The notes below the pieces were generated by a model, which had not been told where the DNA came from, searched no databases, and saw nothing but the letters and a program-made list of their open reading frames with translations. A DNA stretch of 64,000 nucleotides, taken from contig NC_056540.1 of assembly GCF_910596095.1 (NCBI RefSeq), positions 20,236,501 to 20,300,500 of the forward strand, written 5' to 3'. Shown here piece by piece: positions 36,471-54,400 of this stretch. Position 1 is the first letter of the stretch; every line of letters starts with the position of its first letter. The stretch comes from Thunnus maccoyii. Taxonomy: Eukaryota; Chordata; Actinopteri; Scombriformes; Scombridae. A program made the position numbers and the translations under genes.

Positions 36471-39400
36471 TCAACTGCCGTCCTCCGCATCCATTTTGGA
36501 GCTCTCATCCACGTTTTCTAGCGAGCCCGCTCTCTGTATCAACAGTTCGGCGGGGTCCATCATTGGCAGCGTGCTCTGCTCTGGGAACAGCCAAGGCTTC
36601 TGGTCGGGAGAGTTCTGCTGTTTCCACTCTGGATAGTTCTGTCCCGCCTTGTGTACACTCTTCAAAACCTAGAGGGAGTGGGCCCAAGAGAGGGTAAGAT
36701 TATCAGAGAGCAACAATCTGACACACGCCACACCTTCATATCAACAAAGCTGGTAATAAAACACTATGTAACAGATTTTATGGCAAGCAGCTGAAGTGAT
36801 TGTGAGCAACTATTTACAGCCCTGAAACTATTTTAAAAGGTGAAATGTGAAAACCGAGATGTTAGCTTAAGAGTGATACTACTAAGTTATCTACATTTTT
36901 ACAAAGGTGTTTACATTCTACAAATTGCAAAATGGCAATCTTGCATTTGCCAATAGAGGTCACACAACCACTGAACTTTTAACTATTTGTTTTTCCCTTT
37001 TACATAAAGTCAGATACAATTTAGTGAAAAAGTTTGCTGTAGAACCATTTTAATGCTCTGTCAACTTCATTTTCTTTTAATACAATGGATTAAAAAAAGT
37101 CTACACACCCTTATGAATTTAGAAGACAGTAAAGATAGAAACAACAACAACATAAATGTCAGACTTGTTCCATCTTTAATGTGATCTAATGTGATCTTCC
37201 AACAAACAAAAATCCAGAGAAAACCAAATCATTAATAATCAGGAACATTTTAAATAAAAGAAACTACTACACCCTGTTTGCATAAGTCTGCACACTCTGT
37301 CCAACTAATACCTTGTGGAAGCACATTTTGCATTTATTACAGCAGCAATAAAAGTCTATTAGCTTTGCACATCTAGACTTTGGAATTTTGTCCCATTGTT
37401 CTTTGCAAAAAAGTTCAAGTGCCTTCAAATTATGAGGAGATCTCCTGTGTACGACTCTCTTTAGGTCATTCCACATGTTTTCGATCGATTGAGGTCTTTG
37501 ATTTTCCGTTTCTGAAGCCACGTATTGGTCAACTTGGATGTGTGCTTTGGGTCATTGTCATGTTGGAATGTGAAATTCCTCTTCAACTCCAACTTTCTGA
37601 CAGAGGCCAGCAGGCTTTGTGACAAAATATCATGATATTTCGAGCTATTCATTATCTCGTCTATCTTGACAAGAGCCCCCTGATCCAGCTAAAGACTAGC
37701 AGCTCCAAAGCATGATGCTACCACCACCATGCTTCACAGTCAGTATGGTGTTCCTTGGATGATGAGCTTTATTGGCTTTGCACCAAACATATCTTTTAGA
37801 ATTTAGGCTGAAAACTTCAGCCTTTGTTTCGTCAGACCATGACACATTTTCCCACATAGTTTGGGGTGACTGAATGCATCTTTTGGCATAATTCAGACAG
37901 GCTTGGATATTCCCTTTTTGTAAGAAAAGGTTTCCGTCTTGCCACCCTACCCTATAGCTCAGACATGTGCAGAATACAGGAGACAGAGGTCACATGCAAG
38001 GAGTGACCAGCACATGCCAGAAATTCCTATAGTTCCTTCAATGTCACTGTTAGCCTCTTGGCAGCCTCCCTGATAAGTTTTCTCCTTGTCCTCTCATCAA
38101 CTTTGGAGCGTCGTCTTGATCTTTGCAATGTCTCAGTGGTGCCACATTTTCTCCACTTATTGACTCTGGTTTTGACAGTGCTCTATGGTACATCCAATGC
38201 CTTTGATATTCTTTTATATCCCTTTCCTGATTGGTACTTTTCAACATTTAGATCTTGCAGTTTTTTTGGTAACTCTTTGCGAACCATTGCTCTCCCAGTA
38301 GGATGTAACCCCAAACATTCAAGCTAATCCTACAACAGCTGAATCACTTTCATTGATGGCAGGTGTATGCTATTTACCTACAGGCACGGTTTTGAATGTG
38401 ATTGGTTAAATTTGAACACAGTTAGAGCCCCAATTATGAAAGGATGTACAGACTTATGCAATCAGGGGGTTGTAGTTTTTTGGGTTTTTTTTATTTAAAA
38501 TGATCCTAATAATTAACTGTTTTTGTGTTGCAATAATAAGGGTATTTAGACTTTTTATATCCATTGTACATTTTGGACATTGTAGGTCATCATATAAATA
38601 TTTTATATGACTATATATGACAACTATAAACAATTCCCTTGTCACTCAGATTTAAGCATGCAAGGAAACACTTTTCCTGAGGAAACTTAGCATGATCCCA
38701 CAGGTATTAACAACTACTATACTAAAACCTGCTCTCGACTGCTAAAATGCACTTTGTATTCTTTGTAAGATTTGTTTTTTTTTTTTAAAAAAATGCTATT
38801 CCTTCCTAGGGGACCACAGCCTGTTTGAAATAGTGCAATCTATTAAATTACTTACAGACTTGCATTTACACTATTTATTTTTTGTCTTTAACTCTCTTCC
38901 TCTTGACATTTTCCTCTCTTAAAAAAGATATTGTTTTGCTTTTATTGCTATTTACTGTTGAGTTTACATTGTTGTTTTATTTACTCTTGTAAAGTGATCT
39001 ACAATTAAGGATTACATTATTTTCAGTCTTTTTTTTTTATAATAGTCACAACTTATCCAAAGGTACATGTTTTTACCCTATAATGTTTTAGTTTATAAAA
39101 ATCACTGTTACTAAGTAAAGGAGGTCAAGTTTTCTGTCTAGTTAAAAAAGGCCTGAGTCTGTAAGTGGTAGTTTCACACACTCATTGATACTGACTAAAT
39201 AGTTTCAAACTGTAGAGGATATGAAACCTGGAGAACGAGTTCTCCCAGGCAAGAGAGCAACAGCTCGAGCTGAGATACTCCTTTGTCAGCAACATTACCA
39301 AGACAGGCCTTCAAATTGGGTTTCTATGGTTACCATTGTCCTTTAAGACACATGAAACTCTCACTCCCTTAGGTGCACAATCACCTACTGCACACTTCTT

Positions 39401-41190
39401 AATCACATCGTGGACACACACACCCACACTGTCAGACACAGTTAGGTATTTTTAACCTTATCACTTTCAACGCTGCTGTTAACTGGACGTGAACTAAACT
39501 TTTACTGTAAAGAGTTTGTGACAATATTTGTGTTGTGTTACGTACCCGGGGAGCAAGAACTTGAGATGCTTTGTTTACCACCCACTTTGGAAGAGAACCT
39601 GGAGCAAAGACAGAAGGGTAAACATTAAAAAGCTCTAACAGCTCTAAAAAAAAAAAAAAAAAAAAAAAAAAGCTCAGCAAGAGTTCTCAATTTGAAAACA
39701 ATAATGTAATTGTTGATTATGGACTCACCTTTGGGGTCGGCTTGTGAAAGGTATATGAAAGTGCAGCTATTTGGTCCTGTGGGCTTAATGTAATAGCCGG
39801 TGAGGATGGAAATGGCTCTTACAAGGTCGCTGCGAGGAGGGTGTTTCTGTAATTGAGTCGAAACAGTTTGCAGAACAATGAGAAAAACTACAATTATTAC
39901 CTCTTTCAAGACACTGGACATGTAAACAGCCCACTTTAAGTATGGATAAAACAAGTTTCTGTAAATGGTAAAATAACTTTGGTGCACAGAAAACATTAAG
40001 ACCATAGGTGTCAATGAGCTGTAGAAATGTCACATTTAAAGACAGTGGTTGCTACGGGCCTCGGAGTGTGTGGAGGAGGTGGCATACCGGGTGTTTGACG
40101 GAGAAGTTAACGATAATGTACTCGTCATCCGTCACCTGCCACGAACGCAGTGTCACCACGTCTCTGTTCTTTATCGGCTTTGGACAAAGCCCTGCAGAAA
40201 AGAAAAGACATACAAAGAAAAACAAAATTGGGTTACAATGTGTTAAGACGTCCTTCGTGAGTTCAGTTTTTCACTGTCAAAACCTTTGTTTCAACAAGTG
40301 CACCCATGTTATGACAATAAATACACTGGCGGAATAAGGGGCAGCATCAGCTTACAACAGTGTCGACAGAAGAAACAGATTCTAATAAATTAGAAATGGA
40401 AGTAGAGAAAACGCCACAATGTGATACGGACAGAAAAAGGTTTAAATATGTAAATATCGACAGAAGAGCTTGTTGATGAAAAAATAATGGTGGCATTGTT
40501 TAGTACTATTTTTTCCATACTGGATAGTACACAAGCTTATCTTCAAAATCCAAACTGATAGTCAGCTTCTAAATACGCATGCACATTCCCTTTCCAGTGT
40601 TTGCATTTCTTGTTTGCAACAGGTGAAACTGAGTCAGGCCACGCACTGGAGACCGACAGGTTAATGGTGGGTCACATTAGAGAGACAAACGCACAGATGA
40701 ATGTGATAAGATTAAACAGATAGGAGAAGTTCTCACATGAGTAGTAGCCCACATCAGCATTAGCAGAGAGCCGAGCAATGTCAAAACTCTCCAGCATGGT
40801 GGGATCCCATTTCTTACGGTACTGGCTGTCATGAAGGACATCATACATGGTAGCAGCTGAGACATCCTTGATCATCATTTTGCACTGAAAATACACACAA
40901 ACACACACTTATATATTAATTTATGGTAAGCTTACAGTAGACCAAGAGACATCCAACTATAATATCCCAATGGAGTTAAAGATATGGTAAAGTCAGTGTT
41001 AAAATGAACTTACCTTGATCTTGTGGACTTTGGGTGGAATATTATGTCCTTTATTTGCTGGAGGAACTTCGACCCACACTTGCATCCCATTATTGTCATA
41101 CTTGTTCGACCAATTCTCCATTGATAAACACTGCATTTTGAAGTCAGAGAAGGCCGCCTCGTCAGGTAATTTAATCGAATGGTGAGACAT
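36471..41190 (-). CDS. stard14: START-domain lipid transfer protein, STARD10-like (probably stard14), complete
   Basis: Six coding exons, minus strand: 41190-41014, 40884-40737, 40191-40088, 39846-39729, 39598-39546, 36668-36471. All phases agree and the sum is 798 nt, 265 codons plus stop. The start [20 protein letters not shown] was chosen because it is the first ATG in frame. The START fold follows, with [79 protein letters not shown] and [17 protein letters not shown]. Each segment closely parallels STARD10, which moves phosphatidylcholine and phosphatidylethanolamine. The tail [17 protein letters not shown] matches the acidic STARD10 end, where human has a longer, casein-kinase-rich extension. 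I favour stard14, the fish paralogue, over stard10 because the neighbours are those of human Xq13. The paralogue choice is inference. Confidence 0.9.
37083..38566 (-). mobile_element. Tc1-like DNA transposon, near full length
   Basis: 1484 bp. The left end reads CAATGGATTAAAAAAAGTCT ACACACCC. The right end, read on the minus strand, is CAATGGATATAAAAAGTCTA AATACCC, so the termini are inverted repeats. TA flanks both sides (37081-37082 and 38567-38568). It encodes a broken transposase on the minus strand. It lies within the last intron of the stard gene, in the same orientation as that gene. Confidence 0.9.
37267..38287 (-). pseudogene. Tc1-family transposase, inactivated
   Basis: Starts at ATG 38287-38285 with [14 protein letters not shown], then a helix-turn-helix style region ([10 protein letters not shown], stop, [26 protein letters not shown]). 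Later come [18 protein letters not shown], part of the catalytic DDE core, and [20 protein letters not shown] near the C-terminus. At least one in-frame stop and one frameshift (near 37460-37520) break it, so it is not functional. The usual length for the family is about 340 residues, which the span fits. Confidence 0.85.
39644..39671 (+). repeat. poly(A) run, about 27 bases
   Basis: An A homopolymer in the fourth intron of the stard gene; on the sense strand it is a T run about 45 bases upstream of the exon-5 acceptor. Confidence 0.85.
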
Positions 41191-41646
41191 TTTTCTTAAA
41201 ATGCGAATCAGTCGGGTAAAAACCACCACCAACTTGTCTTCTTTCGTCCCTTTAAAAAGAGCACAACCTGCTCAGGCCAGCCAGGTATATGTGTTTGATG
41301 TGGTCGACGGTTCAACGACTTTAAGTCTTCTGTAGCTGCGTGCCACTGGCGACACGAATATATGCGACTTGATCGCCAATCAAGTCGAACAGGATTTTTG
41401 TGTTGAATTCCTGAACCATTCCTTCAAACGCCTCTCTCGCTGACGTCACAACGCTTCCTGAGTCCAGGTGTGCTGCACACGTGCCTAGTTTGTCCTGCCC
41501 CCCCCGAAAGGACCAGAAAGCACCAAAATTTACACTATAACATGCAAACTACTGTATGTGTCTAAAGTGATACCAGTGGAAGCAGTGAGTTCAAGAAAAT
41601 AGCTCTCTTGTCGTTTTTTGTTGTCAGAAGTGTGAGAGGGTTACAC

Positions 41647-41667
41647 ACACGCACGCACGCACGCACA
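41647..41667 (+). repeat. (CGCA)n short tandem repeat
   Basis: Five CGCA units, ACACACGCACGCACGCACGC, about 450 bases upstream of the stard start codon. Confidence 0.8.
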
Positions 41668-42330
41668 GTAGGCTGAGCACTGTGGGCTGCTCAGGGGAGT
41701 GGGTGGGTGAGAATTGGTCAGTGTTGATGAATCAAAATTTTTATCACGACTAAGTTTTAAAAAAAAAGTATACGAGGTGGGTAAAATATAATATGTAGAA
41801 CTGAATCTATCCTGGTAGATTTGGGCTGTAGTTGGTTTTAACAAGAAATGCTTCTATTTAAATCTAAATTAACGTTGAAAGAAGTGATAACCTCTTTAAA
41901 AACGTGGCTATAATGGAGGTGCATCTTCACTTCACTTCACTTCAGCATTCATATATATAATTAGCTGTTTTATTTCAACAAGTGTCAACAAAAATATGTA
42001 TTTATTTTACATCTGGCCAAGACATCTTTGCTCTTCCCTCCATGTGTAGAACATACACACACACAAAATTATCCAAGTAGGCGTATATAGGCCTATATTT
42101 TAGATATTGGCAATAACATTTATAAACCTGCCATTTATAGTCAGCTTTATTACATCACAAGCTTTTAATATCTTCGGCCAAAATACATTGTCAAAGTGAG
42201 TAAAGCCGGCTCGTGTTCATTCTGTTCTTGGCCGCACCTTTCTGTTGTAATCTTTCATGTCTGTGATGCATTGCTTAATAGTTTCAGTCTACTTTGGCAA
42301 TGTGTGACTCAAACAGATACACACCTATTA

Positions 42331-42350
42331 TATATATATATATATATATA
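42331..42350 (+). repeat. (TA)n short tandem repeat
   Basis: About ten TA units just beyond the probable rab41 mRNA end. Confidence 0.8.
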
Positions 42351-42550
42351 ACAGGTTCAACTTAAACTCAGGTACTGTATGCAGTTCATTATATGCTGTA
42401 TTACCAAGTAAAACATTATGTGTGTTAACTAATCCCTAGTAATTGAGAAGGAATTGGGTGACAAAACACCACTGTTATATAATCTGTTATGGAACGTTTT
42501 GTTATGTCAGTGCTTCATAAAGAAAGGCATCATAGAGGTTACACTTTGGT

Positions 42551-44515
42551 GAAATATCTTTATTTTATTCCATGTGATAAGCCTACACTTGTGTTTCATT
42601 AACTCTCCTTTTTATACATCAGATAGTAATAGTATTCACACAAACGTTGCTAAACACGAGTAGACAGCATATTTCAAATGGACAGACACAATTCAGAATA
42701 GCACAAAGCTGAGTATTTAGTCGTGACAAGTAGTACAAGAGCTGCTCATGTTAAAATGTTTGATGTAATTAAATACTTAAATTTTTAAATCCATTTTTAA
42801 AATGTTGACAGTTCAAAACAAGCTACTATGCAAATGACCAGTGTCTTATGTTGTGCTATGGCTAGTTAGTTGGCTTGTATTACTGTACACTGTGTGTGTT
42901 TGTGTATTTGTGTGTGTCTGGAGACAGTGCAGCCTTTAACCTGTGACTGTAAACCAAACTACTGACTACACACACTGCAAAAAGTCCTTTCTAGCAGTGC
43001 GACAGGAAAAACATTACCAGGCCTAAATGTTGCCTTTGGCTGGAGTCCCAGCAGACACGCAAACAATAAATAAAACAAACTTCCAACATGCGTGTCAGCA
43101 TCTGTACTTTTGGTCAAGCGTACAATGTTATTTATGTCCAAGTTACAAAATAAATAAACACATAAAACCAACAGTCCTACACAGGCAATAGCAATACAGC
43201 GAAGGATACTGCAACTAACTTCTCTGCAATTTTTTACAGCAAGGGTGTTAGTAAGCGTTAGCTGTATCTGAGGACAAAATCTTTATCTACCAGCTCTACA
43301 AAACAACTAGTGAAGCCATGAACCAGTCAGCAGGCTTCTTTTATATTTTACAATATTGTGGCTTGATTCAGTGCACAACGTTGGTGAACAAACAAGCAAG
43401 GCATCTGTGTTCTTATCCATATAAATCCTGCATGGTGAGCATGCTGCAAGTTCTTGCAATAGTGTAATCAACACAACACAAATTATCAATGAGATGGTGG
43501 GTACGTCATAGCGACCAAAGTGACAACTTTCCATCAATGTGGAAAAACTAAACACTGGCCTTCTTTTTTGTTTATACATTAAGGGGCATCTAATAACTGA
43601 AAAACTTCTCCTCAGACATGTTAGTATGCGTGCAGCTAATTTGACGACGTTGGAAAGAGAGTTGCTATAAATTTATTGACATAGTTTCAGGTTAGTAGCC
43701 ATTCGAATGAACTTGGGATGGCCTCCCTTTGATGGAAATGATCCCTATTTCCTCATTACTTGGTTTTACATCCCTTTTGCAGCACTGTTTGGCTTAGGGT
43801 CTAAAATTATGTAAATCTGGTTTACTAAACACACTGTTGTATTTGGCGGATTATGCCTACAGATGTGTTAAGATAATATCTAATGAATGGTTCCATTGAT
43901 ACTCAGTGAAAAGGGTTAATTTGAATCTTATGTGGCAATGTGATGAAATTCACTGGTAAGATCCTGTCTGTACTTCCTCAAAATAAGACAAAGTGGAGAA
44001 ATAATCAGTCATCTGAGAGAAGATATAGTTTAGAGAATGTTTACGCAAACTCTCCATTGAAAATTTAAAAAAAAAAAAAGAAAATAAAAATACATGTAAC
44101 GGGCTGAGAACTCAACCTTGCAGAGTCATTTAAATAATCCAAAGCAGTTTTACTTTACAACAATGACGAGAGTAACAGCACTAAGATTCTGAACTGTGCA
44201 ATAACTCATGAGCAGTTAGCTATGTCAGTCTGCAATCCCATATAATGCCATGCAACTGGATGAAAATCTGAACATATCATTGAACTTATTCCTTGTTTTA
44301 AATGTTTACTTTTGAACCTTTTTTTCCCCCAGATAATCTGTTTCAATACAGTAATGCACATCCACACGGTTACTCTGAAAAGTCACTGAGTTGAAAAGGG
44401 AAAAAAAACGACGGGTCCTCCATTCCAATGGCAGTGTGCCAAGGGGTGGAGAGAGTGGCCACTGAGAGACAAGCTGTTGGTGGGGAGGAGACAGGCTGGG
44501 TGGGGGTGAGGTGTA
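42551..44515 (-). other. rab41: rab41 3' UTR, about 2 kb
   Basis: Non-coding, downstream of the rab stop codon. Overlapping minus-strand AATAAA signals (TTTATT at 42559-42569) fit the mRNA end. RAB6-type mRNAs usually have long 3' UTRs. Confidence 0.5.
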
Positions 44516-50414
<5,899 letters not shown>

Positions 50415-51451
50415 TTTGTCAAAAAAAATACACAGCTAACTAGCTAGCTTGGCTAATGATGTGATGTCTGGACCGGAGAAGAGCGAGTAGTGTATATCTT
50501 TATCCTGCGCTAGCCAGAGCTTTTGTTTTTTAAACCTGCAGAAGTGAAATAGCGCAACCATGAGGCATTCTTTAAGAAACAGCAGTGACTGCAAAAGAAA
50601 CAGTTACCGGTTACACCTTTTTACAAGCCCACATTTTCATTAAGACTTATTTTCATTTAAGTTATAGGTCGAAAAAATTAATTTTTCATAGATTGTGGCT
50701 AGACAGAGGTCATGGACATTTAGCCTACACATAGGCTTACTGAGATATTTACTCAGCTTTAGATGCCGACATTTTACTAACGCTAAGTAATATTATGATA
50801 TTAAATAAATAAAGTAAAAAATAAATAAAATGTTTTGCGAGTGCTTAGAAAACAGTTCAATAAGGGCAAAAAGAAAAGGAAGAAGCAGACGAAGAGGAAA
50901 GCTCTCTAAACAGATGGTTTTCTATGTGAGTCAGTAATATTAAACATATATATTTCAATTTGGAATTTTTGTAACAAAACAAACAACAAGTAATTGGGGA
51001 AAATGTGTTTATTCCCTTCTCTTGTCTTTAAAGAGTGACACAATTACACAAAACAGTATTTTGGGAATGATCCTCCAACGGCTCGACAGTCAGTCATAAC
51101 ATCTCATGGCTCTAATGACACAGCAATAAAGATTAAGGATAAATGAGTCTCTGCAACTTTAGTATTCACAACACATGGGAAGAAAAGTCTACACTTGATA
51201 CTATGGGACGTTTTCTTTGTCAGAGAAAAATGTACAATACATGTTTATTTCTATTTCATCCTATGATGGCATTCAGAGAAAAGTCACAAAATAACTGGGG
51301 TTATTGTCAACCACAGTAATGCCTAATAGAAATGTATATGTACAAGGACTGTTGTGGTAACTCAATGACACTTTGTGCTTTTCTTCATTGATGTTGAGTT
51401 CCTTTGTTCTGTTTTCTCTGTCAGAGCAGCGATCTTCCCTCGCTGGTCGTC
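50415..51451. other. rab41 5' region and arr3 3' UTR
   Basis: The rab41 5' UTR and promoter lie just above 50415. The arr3 3' UTR lies on the minus strand with AATAAA signals (TTTATT) at 51244-51249 and 51008-51013. No other gene seen between. Confidence 0.5.
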
Positions 51452-51480
51452 TCAGGCTTCCACGGACTCAATTTTGATGT
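51452..51480 (-). other. arr3: arr3 terminal coding exon, shortened C-tail (tentative)
   Basis: The acceptor ATCACAGAGCAG and a phase-1 entry make GAC-ATC-AAA... encode DIKIESVEA and stop at 51454-51452. No other downstream exon with the acidic FxxF-type arrestin tail was found between 51.0 and 52.3 kb. Confidence 0.55.
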
Positions 51481-54400
51481 CTGCTCTGTGATCATGAAAT
51501 GGACAGATACCTGCTTCTGTGAGTCCATCATCACACCAAGATCACTCAGATTAGTGCATTTTATGTATATGAAATTGTTTTCCAGAGAAAAGTGTAAACC
51601 TGCTGACATGCAATTTTTTTGTGAACATAGTGTAGTCGGACCCTTTTGCAACAAAACGTGCATATAGCAATATATCTAGTGCATGCAGTTGTAATTGTAC
51701 AGTTGTAATTGTACAGATGTCTAAATGGGTAACTAATGCAGGATATCTGAAAATATGAATTGAGCATGGAGCAGCAATGTTTCAGCAATAGTATGGTGAA
51801 ACATTGGACAACAGTGCACTTATTCAAGGGCGATCTATATTTCTTTCAGAATACCTCATGTTATTTATTATACAAATGCTCGTCTTACAAATGAAACAAT
51901 TTTATGATTATATTATGATATATTGTCATGAACTACATCTAACATTATCGTGTTCAAATTAGGTATGTATTTCATAGAAGTGACATGCATTGTAGCCCCT
52001 GAAGAAGTGAACAGCACAAAATGTACTGAATCAGCAGTGACCTCACCTGAACTAAAGAGGCCTTTAATCCAATTTGCTGTGGTTCATAAAATATGCAAGC
52101 AAACAAGAGAAAAGTATCAGCAACATGTCACAAGCATCACAGTCACAGGCGGATATATGTGTGTTCACAGAGAGACTTCTTAATACTTACACTTCTGCTC
52201 AGTACGCAGCAAAGAAATGCATTGAACAGATAACAGGAGAAAGCCAATCAGATTAGATCAGATCAGTGACAGAAGATTAAATGTTGTCTTTTTTGTTTAG
52301 GAGAAATTTCTCAAGAAGAATTGAATTGGCAAAACACTGTACTAACCTGCAGGTTTTGGGGACATCAGAGTCAGAGGAAGTTCCACGGTCACATCACTAA
52401 AAATAATTAAAAAAAAAAAAAATCATCAGAACAATATAATGCTTATTTCTAACGTAAAAACACATGACAAAAAATGTAAGGAAATCAATATTTACCTTGC
52501 TGTTAGGCCACCCAGGAGGCTTTGGTGAGAGAGAAACAATAAAATAAACCTTTAGTCTGCACAGTTTGACAAAAAATGTTAAAAAAAAACATTGCTCATG
52601 CATATTTACTCTACAGTTAAGCCTTACCCTCCGCTGGACACCATTAGATTGACCTTGACTTTGTAGGCGACAATGATTCCCTGCACCTCCTTTTCACCTT
52701 GACTCCTGTGAGATGACAGGAATAGTTTACCTTTCAGAGCTTGAGGATTTGGTCTAAGACACGGTAAGTGGATGACACAATGTTGAGTTGTATCACCGCC
52801 ACTCAGTAAGAGGATGAGAGCCTGTCTCGGTTCTCACTGTAAGCCCTGTGATGAAAAACCTGGAATGGCTTACAGGGTAGTGGATGCAAGGTTGGTGTCC
52901 TCATCTTTTAGCCGTCCGTCCACAGAAAGACCTCGCTTCTCTTTGTTGTTGGACAGCAGGGGGGTTATTTGGAAGGACTTCTCAAATGTAGAGTTGGCGT
53001 TTATTGTCTCCCTGTGTAGAGCAGTGAAATGCAGAAGGTGAAATAATAAATAATGGTACGTTGTAATAATACATTATAAACAAAATATAAATATATTGGG
53101 ATGTGAGAACGTTTTACAGAAAAGGATTTCCAGTGAAAGCCTTACCCAAACTCTTCAGAGCAGACAGGCTTGCTGTAAGTGTCAGAGGAGTACAGCACTA
53201 CACTTGTTAGCTGCTCAACTAAAAAGAAAAAAAAACTATCAGTTACAATGTATGACTCTTGAACATATATACATACAGACATACACTTATTCTTTACACA
53301 CTACACACAGACACAAGAATTAAACATCACTCAAGCTTAAATCCTTTCCTAGCTACTCACCTGAGACTTTGATTTTCTTCACAACCTTGGTGGTTTCATT
53401 GTTGACTTTTACTTTGACAGTGATTGGATCTCCATGATAATAAATCTAAAAAGAATAATAATTTATTTAGATTCATATATTATATTATTACATATTTCTA
53501 TTGTAATATAATTCACATAATGCCTCCAATGCACCTCTTTTTCAAGGGATGCTTCCAAGTGAACAGGTTTGTCAGTCATCAGAAACTGCTTGGTGACATC
53601 AGCCTTGGGTCCGGCTTTGTTGTTAGCTGGTGCAAACTGAATTTTTCGAATCATTAGGCGACAAGTGTCCCTAAGATCAGGAAAAAAAAAGATTAAAGAG
53701 CGTTAGCGTATTTTAATTTACTTGAAATACAAGATAGATTTGACAGTATGGCTAGACTGTGGGCATACGTACTTCTTTTCAACAACTTCATCTATGTTGT
53801 TGGGTGCATTAGCAAGGTATGCTTTGACCTCAAAGTCCACCCCACAAGCCTACAATTGAACAAGATCCGAATGAATAATTAATAATTTGTCAAACATTTA
53901 AAAGCAAAAGTAAAAGAGAAGAAATAATGAAAAAGGTCAGTAGTAGTAGTACCTTGCCACTATCATTTGGTCCAGGCTGTAAGCTGACTGAACATGGGAG
54001 ATCTGTTGGCATCTGAAACAAGTAAAGTACAGATGAAGTAATGATCTGTGGGTGATCAATATAACACTGAGTTGTGGAACAGGAGTGATTTGATATAATA
54101 TGGAAAGTGTGAGATGCTTCCTCACCTGGAAAGAAAAGGGATATCCTTGCTCTCCAACTTTCTTCAGGAGGGATTCCTGCATCGGTGATTTTGTTGAGTT
54201 TCCATCTACAGGTGGATACACCTGAACACGCTGTATCCAAATGTCTCTCCTGAAGGAGAGCCCAATCACATCCAAGTCTTCGCTCCCATAGCGGAACGCA
54301 CAAGCAAGGTAGACATATACTGCAATAGAAAAGGATATAATCTTGAGTAAGAGTCTGTGTCGGTAAATTCAGGCTCTGTAAGTTTTTAGCACTGACAGTA

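Larger units (their letters stand above)
41191..42550. other. stard-rab41 intergenic region
   Basis: Contains the stard promoter side (a CpG-containing stretch about 41270-41520), a (CGCA)n tract at 41647-41667, a TTCAC short repeat at about 41932-41952 and a (TA)n tract at 42331-42350. No gene seen. Confidence 0.5.
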
